64,000 bases of DNA from Aminipila terrae. Its GTDB lineage: Bacteria; Bacillota; Clostridia; Peptostreptococcales; Anaerovoracaceae. The stretch is from positions 1,054,001-1,118,000 of the forward strand of contig NZ_CP047591.1 in NCBI RefSeq assembly GCF_010120715.1. The letters run 5' to 3'. Numbering within the stretch: position 1 is the stretch's first letter; each line of letters begins with the position of its first letter. This document shows positions 37,307 to 45,997 of the stretch, in pieces. The position numbers were made by a program, and so were the translations under genes. The notes beneath the pieces were generated by a model. It worked only from the letters and a program-made list of their open reading frames with translations, was not told the origin of the DNA and searched no databases.

Positions 37307-38997
37307 TTGAATGATGACACCTTATACGATAAAGATGTAGTTGACTTTATGATAAGAAAAGGCTGCTATTATGAATCTTTTATACTAAATCATCCTGGAT
37401 TAATTGCCAGTCACGATATTAGCATGTTTACCATCTGTTATACAACTGTAAAAGACTTTATGTCTATGCGCCAATACATGGGCTCCGACTATATAAACAG
37501 TATTCCTAAAATGCTGGGACTTTCTGACCGGCAAAGCCTGGAAGCTGCTGGCATTATCCAGGTTCAGCAGCAACCTTATCTGAATCTTAAAGGAACCAAC
37601 GTACTGATTGGTTTTGTGGATACGGGTATTGATTATACTCAAAAGGTTTTTCAGTATAAAGATGGAACCAGTAAAATCAGATATATATATGACCAGACCA
37701 TTCCCGGGACCCCTCCTGCTGGATTTCCCATGGGTACCGAATATACTGCGGAACAAATCAATGCAGCTTTAAACTCTGATAACCCTCACCAGATTGTTCC
37801 CCATCAGGACACATCGGGCCATGGTACTTTTTTGGCCTCTGTAGCTGCGGGACTGCCAATTGGCAATGAATTTACAGGTGCCGCCCCAGATTCAGAAATT
37901 ATTATGGTTAAGCTGAAAAAAGCATATCCCTATTACCTTGAAAATTTTTGTGTCCCTCCAAATCAGGAAAATGCTTTTGAGTCCTCTTCTGTTATGCTTG
38001 GCATTGAATATATTCTGGAAAAAGCAAAAATACTGAACCGTCCTGTAGTCATATGTATAGGCCTTGGTTCAAATTCTGACAGCCATGATGGTTCAGGAAT
38101 TATAGAAGAATATTTATACAGTGTCTCTAACGTTCCTGGTGTTTGTGTATGCATCTCTGTAGGCAATGAAAGTCAGGCCAGACATCATTACTCACGACAG
38201 CTTGACAATGAAGGGGACACAGAAAACATAGACATAAAGGTAGGGGAAAATGCCGGAAATATATTTATGATTATCTCCAATATTATAAGCGACCGGATTT
38301 CAGTATCTGTCCGTTCACCCTCAGGTGAGCTGGTAAGCCGTGTCCCTGCTCAGGCAGGATACAAGTCCACCACCAGCCTTGTTCTGGAGCCTTCTGTTGT
38401 CAGTGTTTCTTATTATTTTCCATTGGAAGGCAGTGGGGATCAAGTAACTGTGGTAAAAATATTTGATGCGACTCCGGGTATATGGACGATTACAGCTTAT
38501 GGAGATATTATTATCAATGGTAACATTAATGCATGGCTTCCTTTAACAGGATTTGTGTCACCCAATGTAGAGTTTTTATCCTCTAATCCTTATAACACCA
38601 TTACATCTCCTGCCAATGCACCAGGATGTGTCAGTATTGGTGCCTATAACAGCATTCGTGACAGTCTGTACTCTGATTCTTCCTGGAGTTCTACCAGACT
38701 TTCCCTGGATTTACCAGATTTCGTAGCTCCAGGTTACCATGTGGGGGTTTTTATCCCACAGGTTATGGAACGATGGATGGCACTAGTATTGCTACTGCCA
38801 TTACCTCGGGTGCATGCGCTCTGATGCTTCAATGGGGTATTGTTGAAGGCAATTATTCAGGAATCTGTTCTCCGCTAATCAGGACGTATCTCATTCAAGG
38901 GTGTACCCGGATGGATGTGATGAATTACCCAAATCCCCAGTGGGGATATGGAACATTAAACTTAATGCAGACCTTTTTTTATATGCGTGAATTATAA
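37307..38997 (+). pseudogene. Csp-like subtilisin family serine protease 5, frameshifted as read
   Basis: The start is TTG at 37307 after AGGAGGTG. The frame carries Asp (GFVDTGIDY) and His (SGHGTFLAS) but shifts at VAPGYHVG, where the sequence has five G (38743-38747) and the paralogues need one more base. The catalytic Ser (DGTSIATAI) and the shared C-terminal WGYGTLNLMQTF then follow in the other frame (38773-38997). With one G restored, a full-length protein of about 563 residues results. Either a sequencing error or a recent loss of one redundant paralogue fits. Confidence 0.85.
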
Positions 38998-39004
38998 AGG
39001 TAAA

Positions 39005-39045
39005 AAATGGAATATGAATCATTAACAATGATTCATATTCCATTT
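39005..39045. terminator. bidirectional terminator between csp array and dapB
   Basis: Perfect 19-base arms (39005-39023 and 39027-39045) with a 3-base loop, between convergent genes. Confidence 0.85.
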
Positions 39046-39058
39046 GTATAGCGTTCAT

Positions 39059-39802
39059 TCAGGAAAAAAGCACTTCCTCTATGTCATACAATCCCCATAT
39101 ATTCTCTCCTTTTATCCTCCCCTCAATAATCTTTTTACCAACAAATTCAGCAGCTTTTAAGGCTCCTAATGCAAATATCTTTTTGGAGGCAGCTGTATGC
39201 TTAATCTCCAGGATTTCGTCTTCTCCTGCAAAAATAACGGTATGCTCTCCCGCTATAGTACCTCCTCTGACAGCATGTATCCCTATTTCTTTTCCCCGTC
39301 TGCCGTCTCCTTTTCGTCCATACATTTGGTTAAATTCCCCTTCAGGATTCATGGCTTCTGCCATCATTTTAGCAGTTCCACTGGGAGAATCCAGTTTTTT
39401 ATTGTGATGCTTTTCTATGATCTCCATATCAAAGTTTGTTTTTAAAATCGGAGTGATTTGTGCAAGGATTCTTCTCATAACGGTAATCCCCAGTGAAAAG
39501 TTAGCAGCCTGAACAATTGGTACTCTTTGTGACAGTTCCATTATCTGTTGTTTTTGTTTTTCATTATATCCCGTGGTGGCTATAATTACCCCACAATTAT
39601 TCTGTCTCGCAAATTCCTCTATCATATTCAGATTTGCAGGATTGCTGAAATCTATAATAATATCAATTTTTTTGTCAATATTACTTAACTTCTCTCCATT
39701 CAGCGGTTCTATCATTCCTACACACACCAGCCCGTCCTTTTTGTCTACAAGCTCTTTTAAAGTTTTCCCCATAGCACCTGTGCCAACAATGGCTATATTC
39801 AT
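39059..39802 (-). CDS. dapB: 4-hydroxy-tetrahydrodipicolinate reductase
   Basis: A lysine/diaminopimelate pathway enzyme reducing hydroxy-tetrahydrodipicolinate with NAD(P)H. The product branch also feeds dipicolinate of spores. The 247-residue protein has the N-terminal Rossmann motif VGTGAMGK, the catalytic EKHHNKKLDSPSGTA block and the C-terminal GALKAAEF. It is a single gene here, convergent with the csp array; no other dap gene is nearby. Confidence 0.95.
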   Translation of the reverse strand: MNIAIVGTGAMGKTLKELVDKKDGLVCVGMIEPLNGEKLSNIDKKIDIIIDFSNPANLNMIEEFARQNNCGVIIATTGYNEKQKQQIMELSQRVPIVQAANFSLGITVMRRILAQITPILKTNFDMEIIEKHHNKKLDSPSGTAKMMAEAMNPEGEFNQMYGRKGDGRRGKEIGIHAVRGGTIAGEHTVIFAGEDEILEIKHTAASKKIFALGALKAAEFVGKKIIEGRIKGENIWGLYDIEEVLFS

Positions 39803-39917
39803 AAAAAACCTCCCTATTCATAAAATCTGTCCTGGTAAATAAACTGTTTATAAATAGATTATTTTTTATGTATGGAGAATATAACTATAATTTTTTATGA
39901 GGGCATTCTGCATAAAA

Positions 39918-39938
39918 AAAACCTCTTAAAGAGGTTTT
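39918..39938 (-). terminator. terminator of the DUF5685/J-domain operon
   Basis: Stem AACCTCTT / AAGAGGTT with a T run on the minus strand, at the stop codon of the membrane-protein gene. Confidence 0.75.
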
Positions 39939-40468
39939 TAAATTCGTCCGTAAAATCTTCTATAATAATAGTTTATGATTCCAGTAAGAATAATATCGTA
40001 CACCAGAAAGAACAATTCACCCATAATAAGTAGAATTACCGGCGACATATCTTTCAACGTTATAACAGAAAAAAATATACTATAAAAGAAACGATATGCT
40101 ACAACCATTATTGTTGTAAAAACTAGAAATTTAAGGGACAGCTGTGCAGCGGAATTTTTGATTTTTTCTATATAATATTTGATGATACCATATATTCCAA
40201 AGAAAAATATATAGGGAAAAGCTGCCAGCTTATTGGGCAGCAGAAGCAGAGACATGATAGAACAGGCGATATATAAAATCCAGCCACCTTTTCCTCTGCT
40301 TTCAATCATCATGATTGGTACAAATACCGAACTTACTGTATAAAGCGTTATTTCAAATCCCGGAACAAAAGATGCAGCATATAAGGCTACTAAAGATAAT
40401 GCCAGAAGCACACCTCCAAGTGCTACAATTTTGTTATTTTTACTTTTCATAGGAGTATCTTTTCCCAT
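39938..40468 (-). CDS. unknown polytopic membrane protein
   Basis: A 176-residue protein with about five hydrophobic segments and basic loops (KYYIEKIKN), ending in YYRRFYGRI. The shape resembles small ECF-type or DUF2232-like integral membrane proteins, but no family was recognised. The ATG at 40468 has AGGTGAG upstream; the TTG at 40486 would overlap the previous gene. It is the last gene of a three-gene operon after the J-domain and DUF5685 genes. Confidence 0.65.
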   Translation of the reverse strand: MGKDTPMKSKNNKIVALGGVLLALSLVALYAASFVPGFEITLYTVSSVFVPIMMIESRGKGGWILYIACSIMSLLLLPNKLAAFPYIFFFGIYGIIKYYIEKIKNSAAQLSLKFLVFTTIMVVAYRFFYSIFFSVITLKDMSPVILLIMGELFFLVYDIILTGIINYYYRRFYGRI

Positions 40469-40476
40469 ATTCTCAC

Positions 40477-41070
40477 CTAAATACAATCACATAAACAATC
40501 TGCACATATATATGCCTGACATAATTTACACATCATATCATCATTGGAATATCCTCTGCCAAAAGAGTTATTCTGATACATTCTGCCTGAATTCATTATA
40601 CTGTTAAGCGCATTCTGATATTCGAAATTATTTGGATTCATGCTTACAGCCGTGCGAACCTTGGCCAGTGCATCATCATACCAGCCTTTCTTGTAAGAAA
40701 TCATTCCTGCCAGAAAAAACCATTCTGCATCTCGATTTCGCATTTGACCCAGTTTCTGTTCTGCATACCCCAGATTCCCAGAATCGATAATACTACGTAT
40801 ATCATTGTACTCAGGGCTTGTCTGTCCCTGATAGGTGCTCTGTGCTGTACCGCTGTAGGAGCTGCTGTAACTTCCAGTTCCTCCTCCATTCTTCATAAGA
40901 GCATCGTAAGCTTCATTCACTTCCTGCAGTTTTTCCTGTGCAAGGTCTGCCAATGGATTATTTTGATATTTATCTGGATGATATTTTTTTACCAGTTCTC
41001 TGTAAGCTGCTTTTATTTCTTCATCACTTGCATTTTGCCTTACTCCCAATACTTCATATGGATTATTCAT
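40477..41070 (-). CDS. J-domain protein with Cys-rich C terminus
   Basis: The N-terminal J domain (about residues 2-62) has the HPD motif in KYHPDKY, so it should stimulate a DnaK-type Hsp70. A Gly/Ser/Tyr-rich linker and a TPR-like pair of helices (about 95-165) follow. The last residues CKLCQAYICADCLCDCI carry six Cys, possibly a metal site. It lacks the DnaJ zinc-finger and substrate domains, so it is a specialised co-chaperone, not DnaJ. It lies between the DUF5685 and membrane-protein genes. Confidence 0.85.
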   Translation of the reverse strand: MNNPYEVLGVRQNASDEEIKAAYRELVKKYHPDKYQNNPLADLAQEKLQEVNEAYDALMKNGGGTGSYSSSYSGTAQSTYQGQTSPEYNDIRSIIDSGNLGYAEQKLGQMRNRDAEWFFLAGMISYKKGWYDDALAKVRTAVSMNPNNFEYQNALNSIMNSGRMYQNNSFGRGYSNDDMMCKLCQAYICADCLCDCI

Positions 41071-41073
41071 ATA

Positions 41074-41979
41074 TTATTTCTCCTCTTCCTCATTTGTTTC
41101 TGTATCTTCTATATCTGCCAGTGCCTGTTCCGTACGTCTGCGCAGTCCCAAATACACGATGTTTTCAATTATCCCCTTATTTTTCTTTATATCTAAAAGA
41201 TCTGCTGCATTGCCTATTTCCGATAAATAATGTATCAAATTAAACTCTACTACAGTCTTTATTCTTTTTTTAAACTCCTGTACAGATTCTTTTGTTTTCT
41301 CGTATTCGAATCTGTATAAAAGCGGATTGAAAGTATCCTTTTTAATATTTTCTTCCACATCCTCATAGGCATCCATCAGATATATCCATTTTCCCAGATG
41401 ATACCCTATATGACTAAGTAATTTTATCCGGCTTTCATCTGATTCTGAATTTTGCCCACCATTTTTGAATATTTCCAGCATAATCTGTGCAAAAGGTTCT
41501 TCCACCCTGTCAAGTTCCGGACATTTATCCTGTTCAAGCTGTGAAAGTAGTTTCAGGTTTTCTTCGGTCAGACGGCATAGTTTCCCTTTATGAGATTGTA
41601 TTTTTCTAATGGTAGGTACCAATCCCGTGGCTGCCAGTTTAGCCTTATAACTATGATCATCATAATAATCATCCATTAATTTATAATATGCCAGAATCAG
41701 CATAACATCCCCTGCATATTCAATTGCACGGTTTTCCTTAACAATAGGTTTCCTTTTTATATGATGAATAATACAATGTTCTTTTGCGATATCATCTTTT
41801 TCTCTTTCAAGGGCTGCTAACAGGACAGCCAGAAATACAAAATCATAACTTAAGGTAATTCTGGGCAGTTGGCCGTATCGTCTTCCGATACTCTTGCATA
41901 TGCCGCAATAATATGCGCTATACACTTCATATTCGCGCATTTTCAGCTCTCCTTTATCAGGAACTACATATCCCAGCAT
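41074..41979 (-). CDS. DUF5685 family protein
   Basis: A 301-residue, largely helical protein with the family's N-terminal YYCGICKSIGRRYG motif and acidic DDYYDD and DAYEDVEENI motifs, reminiscent of metal- or diphosphate-binding helices. Its function is unknown. It is first in a tight operon with the J-domain protein (3-base gap). GGGGAGA precedes the ATG. Confidence 0.85.
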   Translation of the reverse strand: MLGYVVPDKGELKMREYEVYSAYYCGICKSIGRRYGQLPRITLSYDFVFLAVLLAALEREKDDIAKEHCIIHHIKRKPIVKENRAIEYAGDVMLILAYYKLMDDYYDDHSYKAKLAATGLVPTIRKIQSHKGKLCRLTEENLKLLSQLEQDKCPELDRVEEPFAQIMLEIFKNGGQNSESDESRIKLLSHIGYHLGKWIYLMDAYEDVEENIKKDTFNPLLYRFEYEKTKESVQEFKKRIKTVVEFNLIHYLSEIGNAADLLDIKKNKGIIENIVYLGLRRRTEQALADIEDTETNEEEEK

Positions 41980-42183
41980 GTAAAAATCTCCCCATTCACA
42001 CTTTTTCTTCGTTATATACTCATATAGCGTTTATTATAACATATTTTTGTGAAGATTTTATGTTGCAATAATATTACAATTAAAAATTTTTTATAAATTT
42101 ATTTGACATAATATAATAAAAGTTGTATTATAGTTGATAATTTGTTTATGGCAATATTAGGTCATGATAGGAGACACAAAAGA

Positions 42184-43317
42184 ATGGCTGTTGAATTTAG
42201 CGACCAGGACATGCTTAATACTTTAATCAAACACCATCGTTCACTTCATAAAATACCGGAGATTGGTGATCAGCTATTTGAGACCAGGGAATATATCATG
42301 AGTGTGATAGGTGATATGAACTGTGAATTTACTAGTGTGGTAAACACAGGGATTTGCGCATTTTTTGATAAAGGAAAAGAATTTACCATTGCCTACAGAA
42401 GTGACATGGACGGACTGACTATTCCGGAAACCAACACCCATCGATTTGTATCAGAACATCCTGGTAAAATGCATGGTTGTGGCCATGATGCACACATGTC
42501 AATCCTTCTGGGTCTGGCTGAATATATAAATCATACGAACGACTTACCCTACAATGTATTACTTATATTTCAACCTGCAGAGGAAACCACTGGGGGTGCA
42601 AGACCTATTACGGAATCAGGTATTTTTGAGAAATATAAAGTGATAAGAACTTTTGGCTTACATTTATGGCCAAGTATTCCAAAGGGACAGCTTTCAACCA
42701 AGGGCGGCCCTCTCATGCCAAAATCTTCTGAAGTAAGTATAGAAATTAAGGGAAAAAGCACTCATGCTGCAACTTCCCACAAGGGTATCGATGCCCTCTA
42801 TATTGCAACACAGTATATATCAGATATATATCAGATGCAGGAAACAGAAACTCCTGCGGATGAACGTACCCTCTTAAAAATCTGCCGGTTAAACAGCGGA
42901 ACTGCCCGGAATGTAATAGCCGGACGGGCATCTCTGTTAGGCACTATGAGGGCTTTTAAACTGGAAACTTTCGATTTCATGGAATCCCGGTTGCAGGAAA
43001 TCGCCAGAAGTTATGAAAATAAATATGGATGTCAGATAAAGGTTCATTGTTCTGACGGCTACCTTCCGGTTGTTAATGATATGAAGTTATATCAGACCAT
43101 TAAGCCTCATTTGGAAAATCTTGAGTCTTATCACGAACTTCCGGAAGCAGTAATGATTTCCGAAGATTTTTCTTACTATGGCACAAAAGCTCCCGCTATT
43201 TTTACACTACTGGGAACAGGAACTAAAATTCCTCTCCACAGCAACAATTTTGATTTTGACGAGGATATTCTGCTGGCAGGCTACAACTATTTTAAATTGC
43301 TTGCCCACATTAATTAG
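42184..43317 (+). CDS. M20 family amidohydrolase
   Basis: A metal-dependent hydrolase of the HipO/AbgA type that cleaves N-acyl amino acids or short peptides. The 377-residue protein has metal ligands in GCGHDAHM, QPAEETTGG and the C-terminal SEDFSYYG region. The ATG at 42184 follows GGAG by ten bases. It is a lone gene with its own terminator, so the substrate cannot be read from context. Confidence 0.85.
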   Translation: MAVEFSDQDMLNTLIKHHRSLHKIPEIGDQLFETREYIMSVIGDMNCEFTSVVNTGICAFFDKGKEFTIAYRSDMDGLTIPETNTHRFVSEHPGKMHGCGHDAHMSILLGLAEYINHTNDLPYNVLLIFQPAEETTGGARPITESGIFEKYKVIRTFGLHLWPSIPKGQLSTKGGPLMPKSSEVSIEIKGKSTHAATSHKGIDALYIATQYISDIYQMQETETPADERTLLKICRLNSGTARNVIAGRASLLGTMRAFKLETFDFMESRLQEIARSYENKYGCQIKVHCSDGYLPVVNDMKLYQTIKPHLENLESYHELPEAVMISEDFSYYGTKAPAIFTLLGTGTKIPLHSNNFDFDEDILLAGYNYFKLLAHIN

Positions 43318-43353
43318 CCTTAATCATATAATATAATATAACTCAACTTAAGG

Positions 43354-43397
43354 AAAAAACTGTCCTTTATCAGAAATACTGATTTGGGCAGTTTTTT
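43354..43397 (+). terminator. terminator after the M20 amidohydrolase
   Basis: A two-part stem: AAAAAACTGTCC pairs with GGGCAGTTTTTT (one G-U), with an inner ATCAG/CTGAT, ending in a T run. Confidence 0.8.
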
Positions 43398-43510
43398 CTT
43401 TTTTGACTTTAGTGGCCTTTTTCGTGTCTTTACAGTTGTATATTGACCGAAATATAAATCAATGTTATGATGTTTTTATATGAGATTTACTAGTACAAGG
43501 AGTGAGCTAT

Positions 43511-44035
43511 ATGAATGCATCAAAAAGAAGAGAACTAATAATATCCCATTTGAAATCTAGTTCTGTGCCTACAAGCGCTTCCAGCCTGGCTTCCCTGCTT
43601 AAAGTCAGCAGGCAGATTATAGTCAGTGACGTAGCATTGCTTCGTGCAGGAGGTCTGGATATCTCTGCAACTCCCAGGGGCTATATACTGTCAGAAAATG
43701 ATACAGCTAAAAGCATACACAACTTTGAAGGTATTCTTGCCTGTAAACACACTGCTGCCCAGCTGCGGGAAGAACTTTATACCATAGTTGACTTTGGTGC
43801 GGAAGTAATTGATGTAACCATTGAACATTCGCTGTACGGGCAACTTTCTGGCAGGCTTAATCTGAATTCCCGATACGATATCGATTTGTTTCTGGAAAAG
43901 ATCTCAAATAATTCTGATTTACCTTTAAGTTGTCTGACGGAAGGAGTTCATCTTCATAAGGTTGGCTGTCGAGATGAAAATACTTTTAATCTGATTAAAC
44001 AGGCTTTGGAATCAAAGAATATGCTAATAAAATAA
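43511..44035 (+). CDS. niaR: NiaR-type transcriptional repressor (HTH_11 plus 3H domain)
   Basis: A niacin-responsive repressor of NAD-biosynthesis and niacin-uptake genes in Firmicutes. The 174-residue protein has an N-terminal winged helix (LLKVSRQIIVSDVALLR) and the 3H domain with its conserved histidines in CKHTAAQL, IEHSLYGQL and GVHLHKVG. The ATG at 43511 follows AAGGAG by eight bases. No nad or niaP gene is in the window, so its targets lie elsewhere. Confidence 0.87.
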   Translation: MNASKRRELIISHLKSSSVPTSASSLASLLKVSRQIIVSDVALLRAGGLDISATPRGYILSENDTAKSIHNFEGILACKHTAAQLREELYTIVDFGAEVIDVTIEHSLYGQLSGRLNLNSRYDIDLFLEKISNNSDLPLSCLTEGVHLHKVGCRDENTFNLIKQALESKNMLIK

Positions 44036-44054
44036 TTGAACAGAATAATAAATT

Positions 44055-44092
44055 AAAAGCATATGCCTTTTATCTAGTGGCATATGCTTTTT
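44055..44092. terminator. bidirectional terminator niaR / beta-CASP gene
   Basis: Perfect 13-base arms 44055-44067 and 44079-44091, with T runs on both strands, between convergent genes. Confidence 0.85.
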
Positions 44093-44116
44093 AATATCCT
44101 ATTTAATTATCTGGTC

Positions 44117-45793
44117 TTAATCCCTTTCCATACAGCATGGCTCTGGATTTTCCTGTTTGCCTACTGCAGATCCCAGATTCAATGACATCTTCTCCAATTC
44201 CAGTACAATATTACTTATTTCTGAAATTCTCTGAGGCGGAACATCTTCAGCCATAGCCAGCTGAGTATTATATAAAATTTGTTCCAGATTGTAATGAATA
44301 TCTGAAATACGTTTCTTAACATTAACAAGACTTTCATGATTTACAGCTTCTCGTAGTGCTTGTTCTCTGTTTACAATCTTATGATTTTCCAGAACAAATT
44401 CTGAAATACCTTCAACTACTACAGCTTCATAGCCAAATTGGTCTTTTATTGACTGTGCCAGTGCATGTTTTGATTCAGATTCTCCATGAACCAGGAAAAT
44501 CTCACTAGGTTTTTCACTGAAACCTCCCAGCCATGATAGCAGACCATCTCTGTCTGCATGGCCGGAAAAGCCCTGCAAGTTATATATTTCTGCATTTATG
44601 TGAATGTCTTCACCAAATAAAGTAACATCTTTCACACCATCTACAATCATTCTTCCCAGGGTACCTTCTGCCTGATAACCAACAAAGATTATGCTTGATT
44701 TAGGATTCCAAAGGTTATGTTTTAAATGATGCCTGATTCTTCCCGCTTCACACATACCGCTGGCAGAAATAATAACCTTTGGGTGCTTGTCCATATTTAA
44801 GAATATGGAATCCGCTGTACTTCTGGTAAACTTTAAATTCTTAAAGTCCAGAGGATTATCCCCTTTCAGAATGTATTCCTTGGTTTCTTCGTCAAACACC
44901 TGAGCATTTCTTCTGAATACTTCTGTTGCTGTTGTGGCCATAGGGCTGTCCACATAAATCATCAGATTTTCCAGTTGTTTCTTATACTCTGAATTGTCCT
45001 GATAAAAACGATTAAACTGGTATATCAGTTCCTGTGTTCTGCCTACTGCAAAGGAAGGTATAACAACAGTTCCCCCTCTTTGAATTGTTTTTAAAACAAT
45101 CTTTATCATTTCATCAATACTAATTGAATTCTCCGGATGGAGTCGATTTCCATATGTACTCTCCATGATTACATAATCAGCCTTCTTGATTATGGTAGGA
45201 TTTCTTAAGATTGGTCTGTCAGCTACTCCCAGGTCACCAGAAAAAACTATTTTTGATACATTGTCATTGTCCTCAACCCAGAGTTCCACTATGGCAGAAC
45301 CCAAGATGTGGCCTGCATCATTAAAGACAACCTTCATTTCATCATTTAATTCCACCAGCTGATCATAGAGCACTGGTTTTATATATTTCAAAGAGTCAAC
45401 CGCTTCGTTATAAGTATATAGCGGTTCAACAAAAGCCTTGCCCGCTCTTTCTGCTTTACGGTTTTTCCACTCTGCTTCTTTTTCATGAATGTAGCCGCTG
45501 TCTTTTAGCATTACTTCTACTAAATCAGCCGTTGCATCTGTACAATAAATTTCGCCTTTAAATCCTCTTTTCACCAGAAGCGGTATTCTTCCGCAATGGT
45601 CAATATGTGCATGACTTAATATGACATAATCAATCTCTGTGGGATCAAAAGGAAAGGGTTCATAGTTCATGGCCTCCATAGCCTTTCCACCTTGAAACTG
45701 TCCACAGTCCAACAATATCTTATGTTTTTCTGTTTTAATTAAATGACATGTTCCTGTAACTCCAGATGCTGCTCCGCAAAATTGAATCTTCAT
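44117..45793 (-). CDS. beta-CASP metallo-beta-lactamase fold hydrolase (RNA-processing type)
   Basis: A 558-residue zinc-dependent hydrolase with the MBL motif SHAHIDHCG, the beta-CASP signatures SASGMCEAGRIRHH and GYQAEGTLGR and the RMMBL block GFSGHADRDGL. Family members are endo- or exoribonucleases of CPSF/YSH1 type; the target is unknown. The last 90 residues form a helical extension without a known domain. AGGAGG precedes the ATG. Confidence 0.88.
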   Translation of the reverse strand: MKIQFCGAASGVTGTCHLIKTEKHKILLDCGQFQGGKAMEAMNYEPFPFDPTEIDYVILSHAHIDHCGRIPLLVKRGFKGEIYCTDATADLVEVMLKDSGYIHEKEAEWKNRKAERAGKAFVEPLYTYNEAVDSLKYIKPVLYDQLVELNDEMKVVFNDAGHILGSAIVELWVEDNDNVSKIVFSGDLGVADRPILRNPTIIKKADYVIMESTYGNRLHPENSISIDEMIKIVLKTIQRGGTVVIPSFAVGRTQELIYQFNRFYQDNSEYKKQLENLMIYVDSPMATTATEVFRRNAQVFDEETKEYILKGDNPLDFKNLKFTRSTADSIFLNMDKHPKVIISASGMCEAGRIRHHLKHNLWNPKSSIIFVGYQAEGTLGRMIVDGVKDVTLFGEDIHINAEIYNLQGFSGHADRDGLLSWLGGFSEKPSEIFLVHGESESKHALAQSIKDQFGYEAVVVEGISEFVLENHKIVNREQALREAVNHESLVNVKKRISDIHYNLEQILYNTQLAMAEDVPPQRISEISNIVLELEKMSLNLGSAVGKQENPEPCCMERD

Positions 45794-45900
45794 TCCCTGA
45801 ACCTCCTAGTACTATATATTTTCAGAATGTATTGACAATTTAATTATACCATTTTATGAAAAAAAAACCATCTTTTATTAAATTATTCATAAAAAAACAA

Positions 45901-45959
45901 GAGACATATAGGTATCTTAGTCTTTCTTCTCTTGCTCTTATGGTCTACCTATATGCCTC
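45901..45959 (-). terminator. long-loop terminator of the PFOR/Nfn operon
   Basis: Arms 45901-45914 and 45946-45959 (one mismatch) with a 31-base loop, followed on the minus strand by TTGTTTTTTT. Confidence 0.65.
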
Positions 45960-45997
45960 CAAATGTTATAATTTATAGAAGTGAAATAATAAATTGT

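Noticed and set aside
30314..38997. Repeat-rich region as CRISPR or mobile element
   Set aside because: The repetition is due to five tandem protease genes; there are no short spaced repeats, transposase or terminal inverted repeats.
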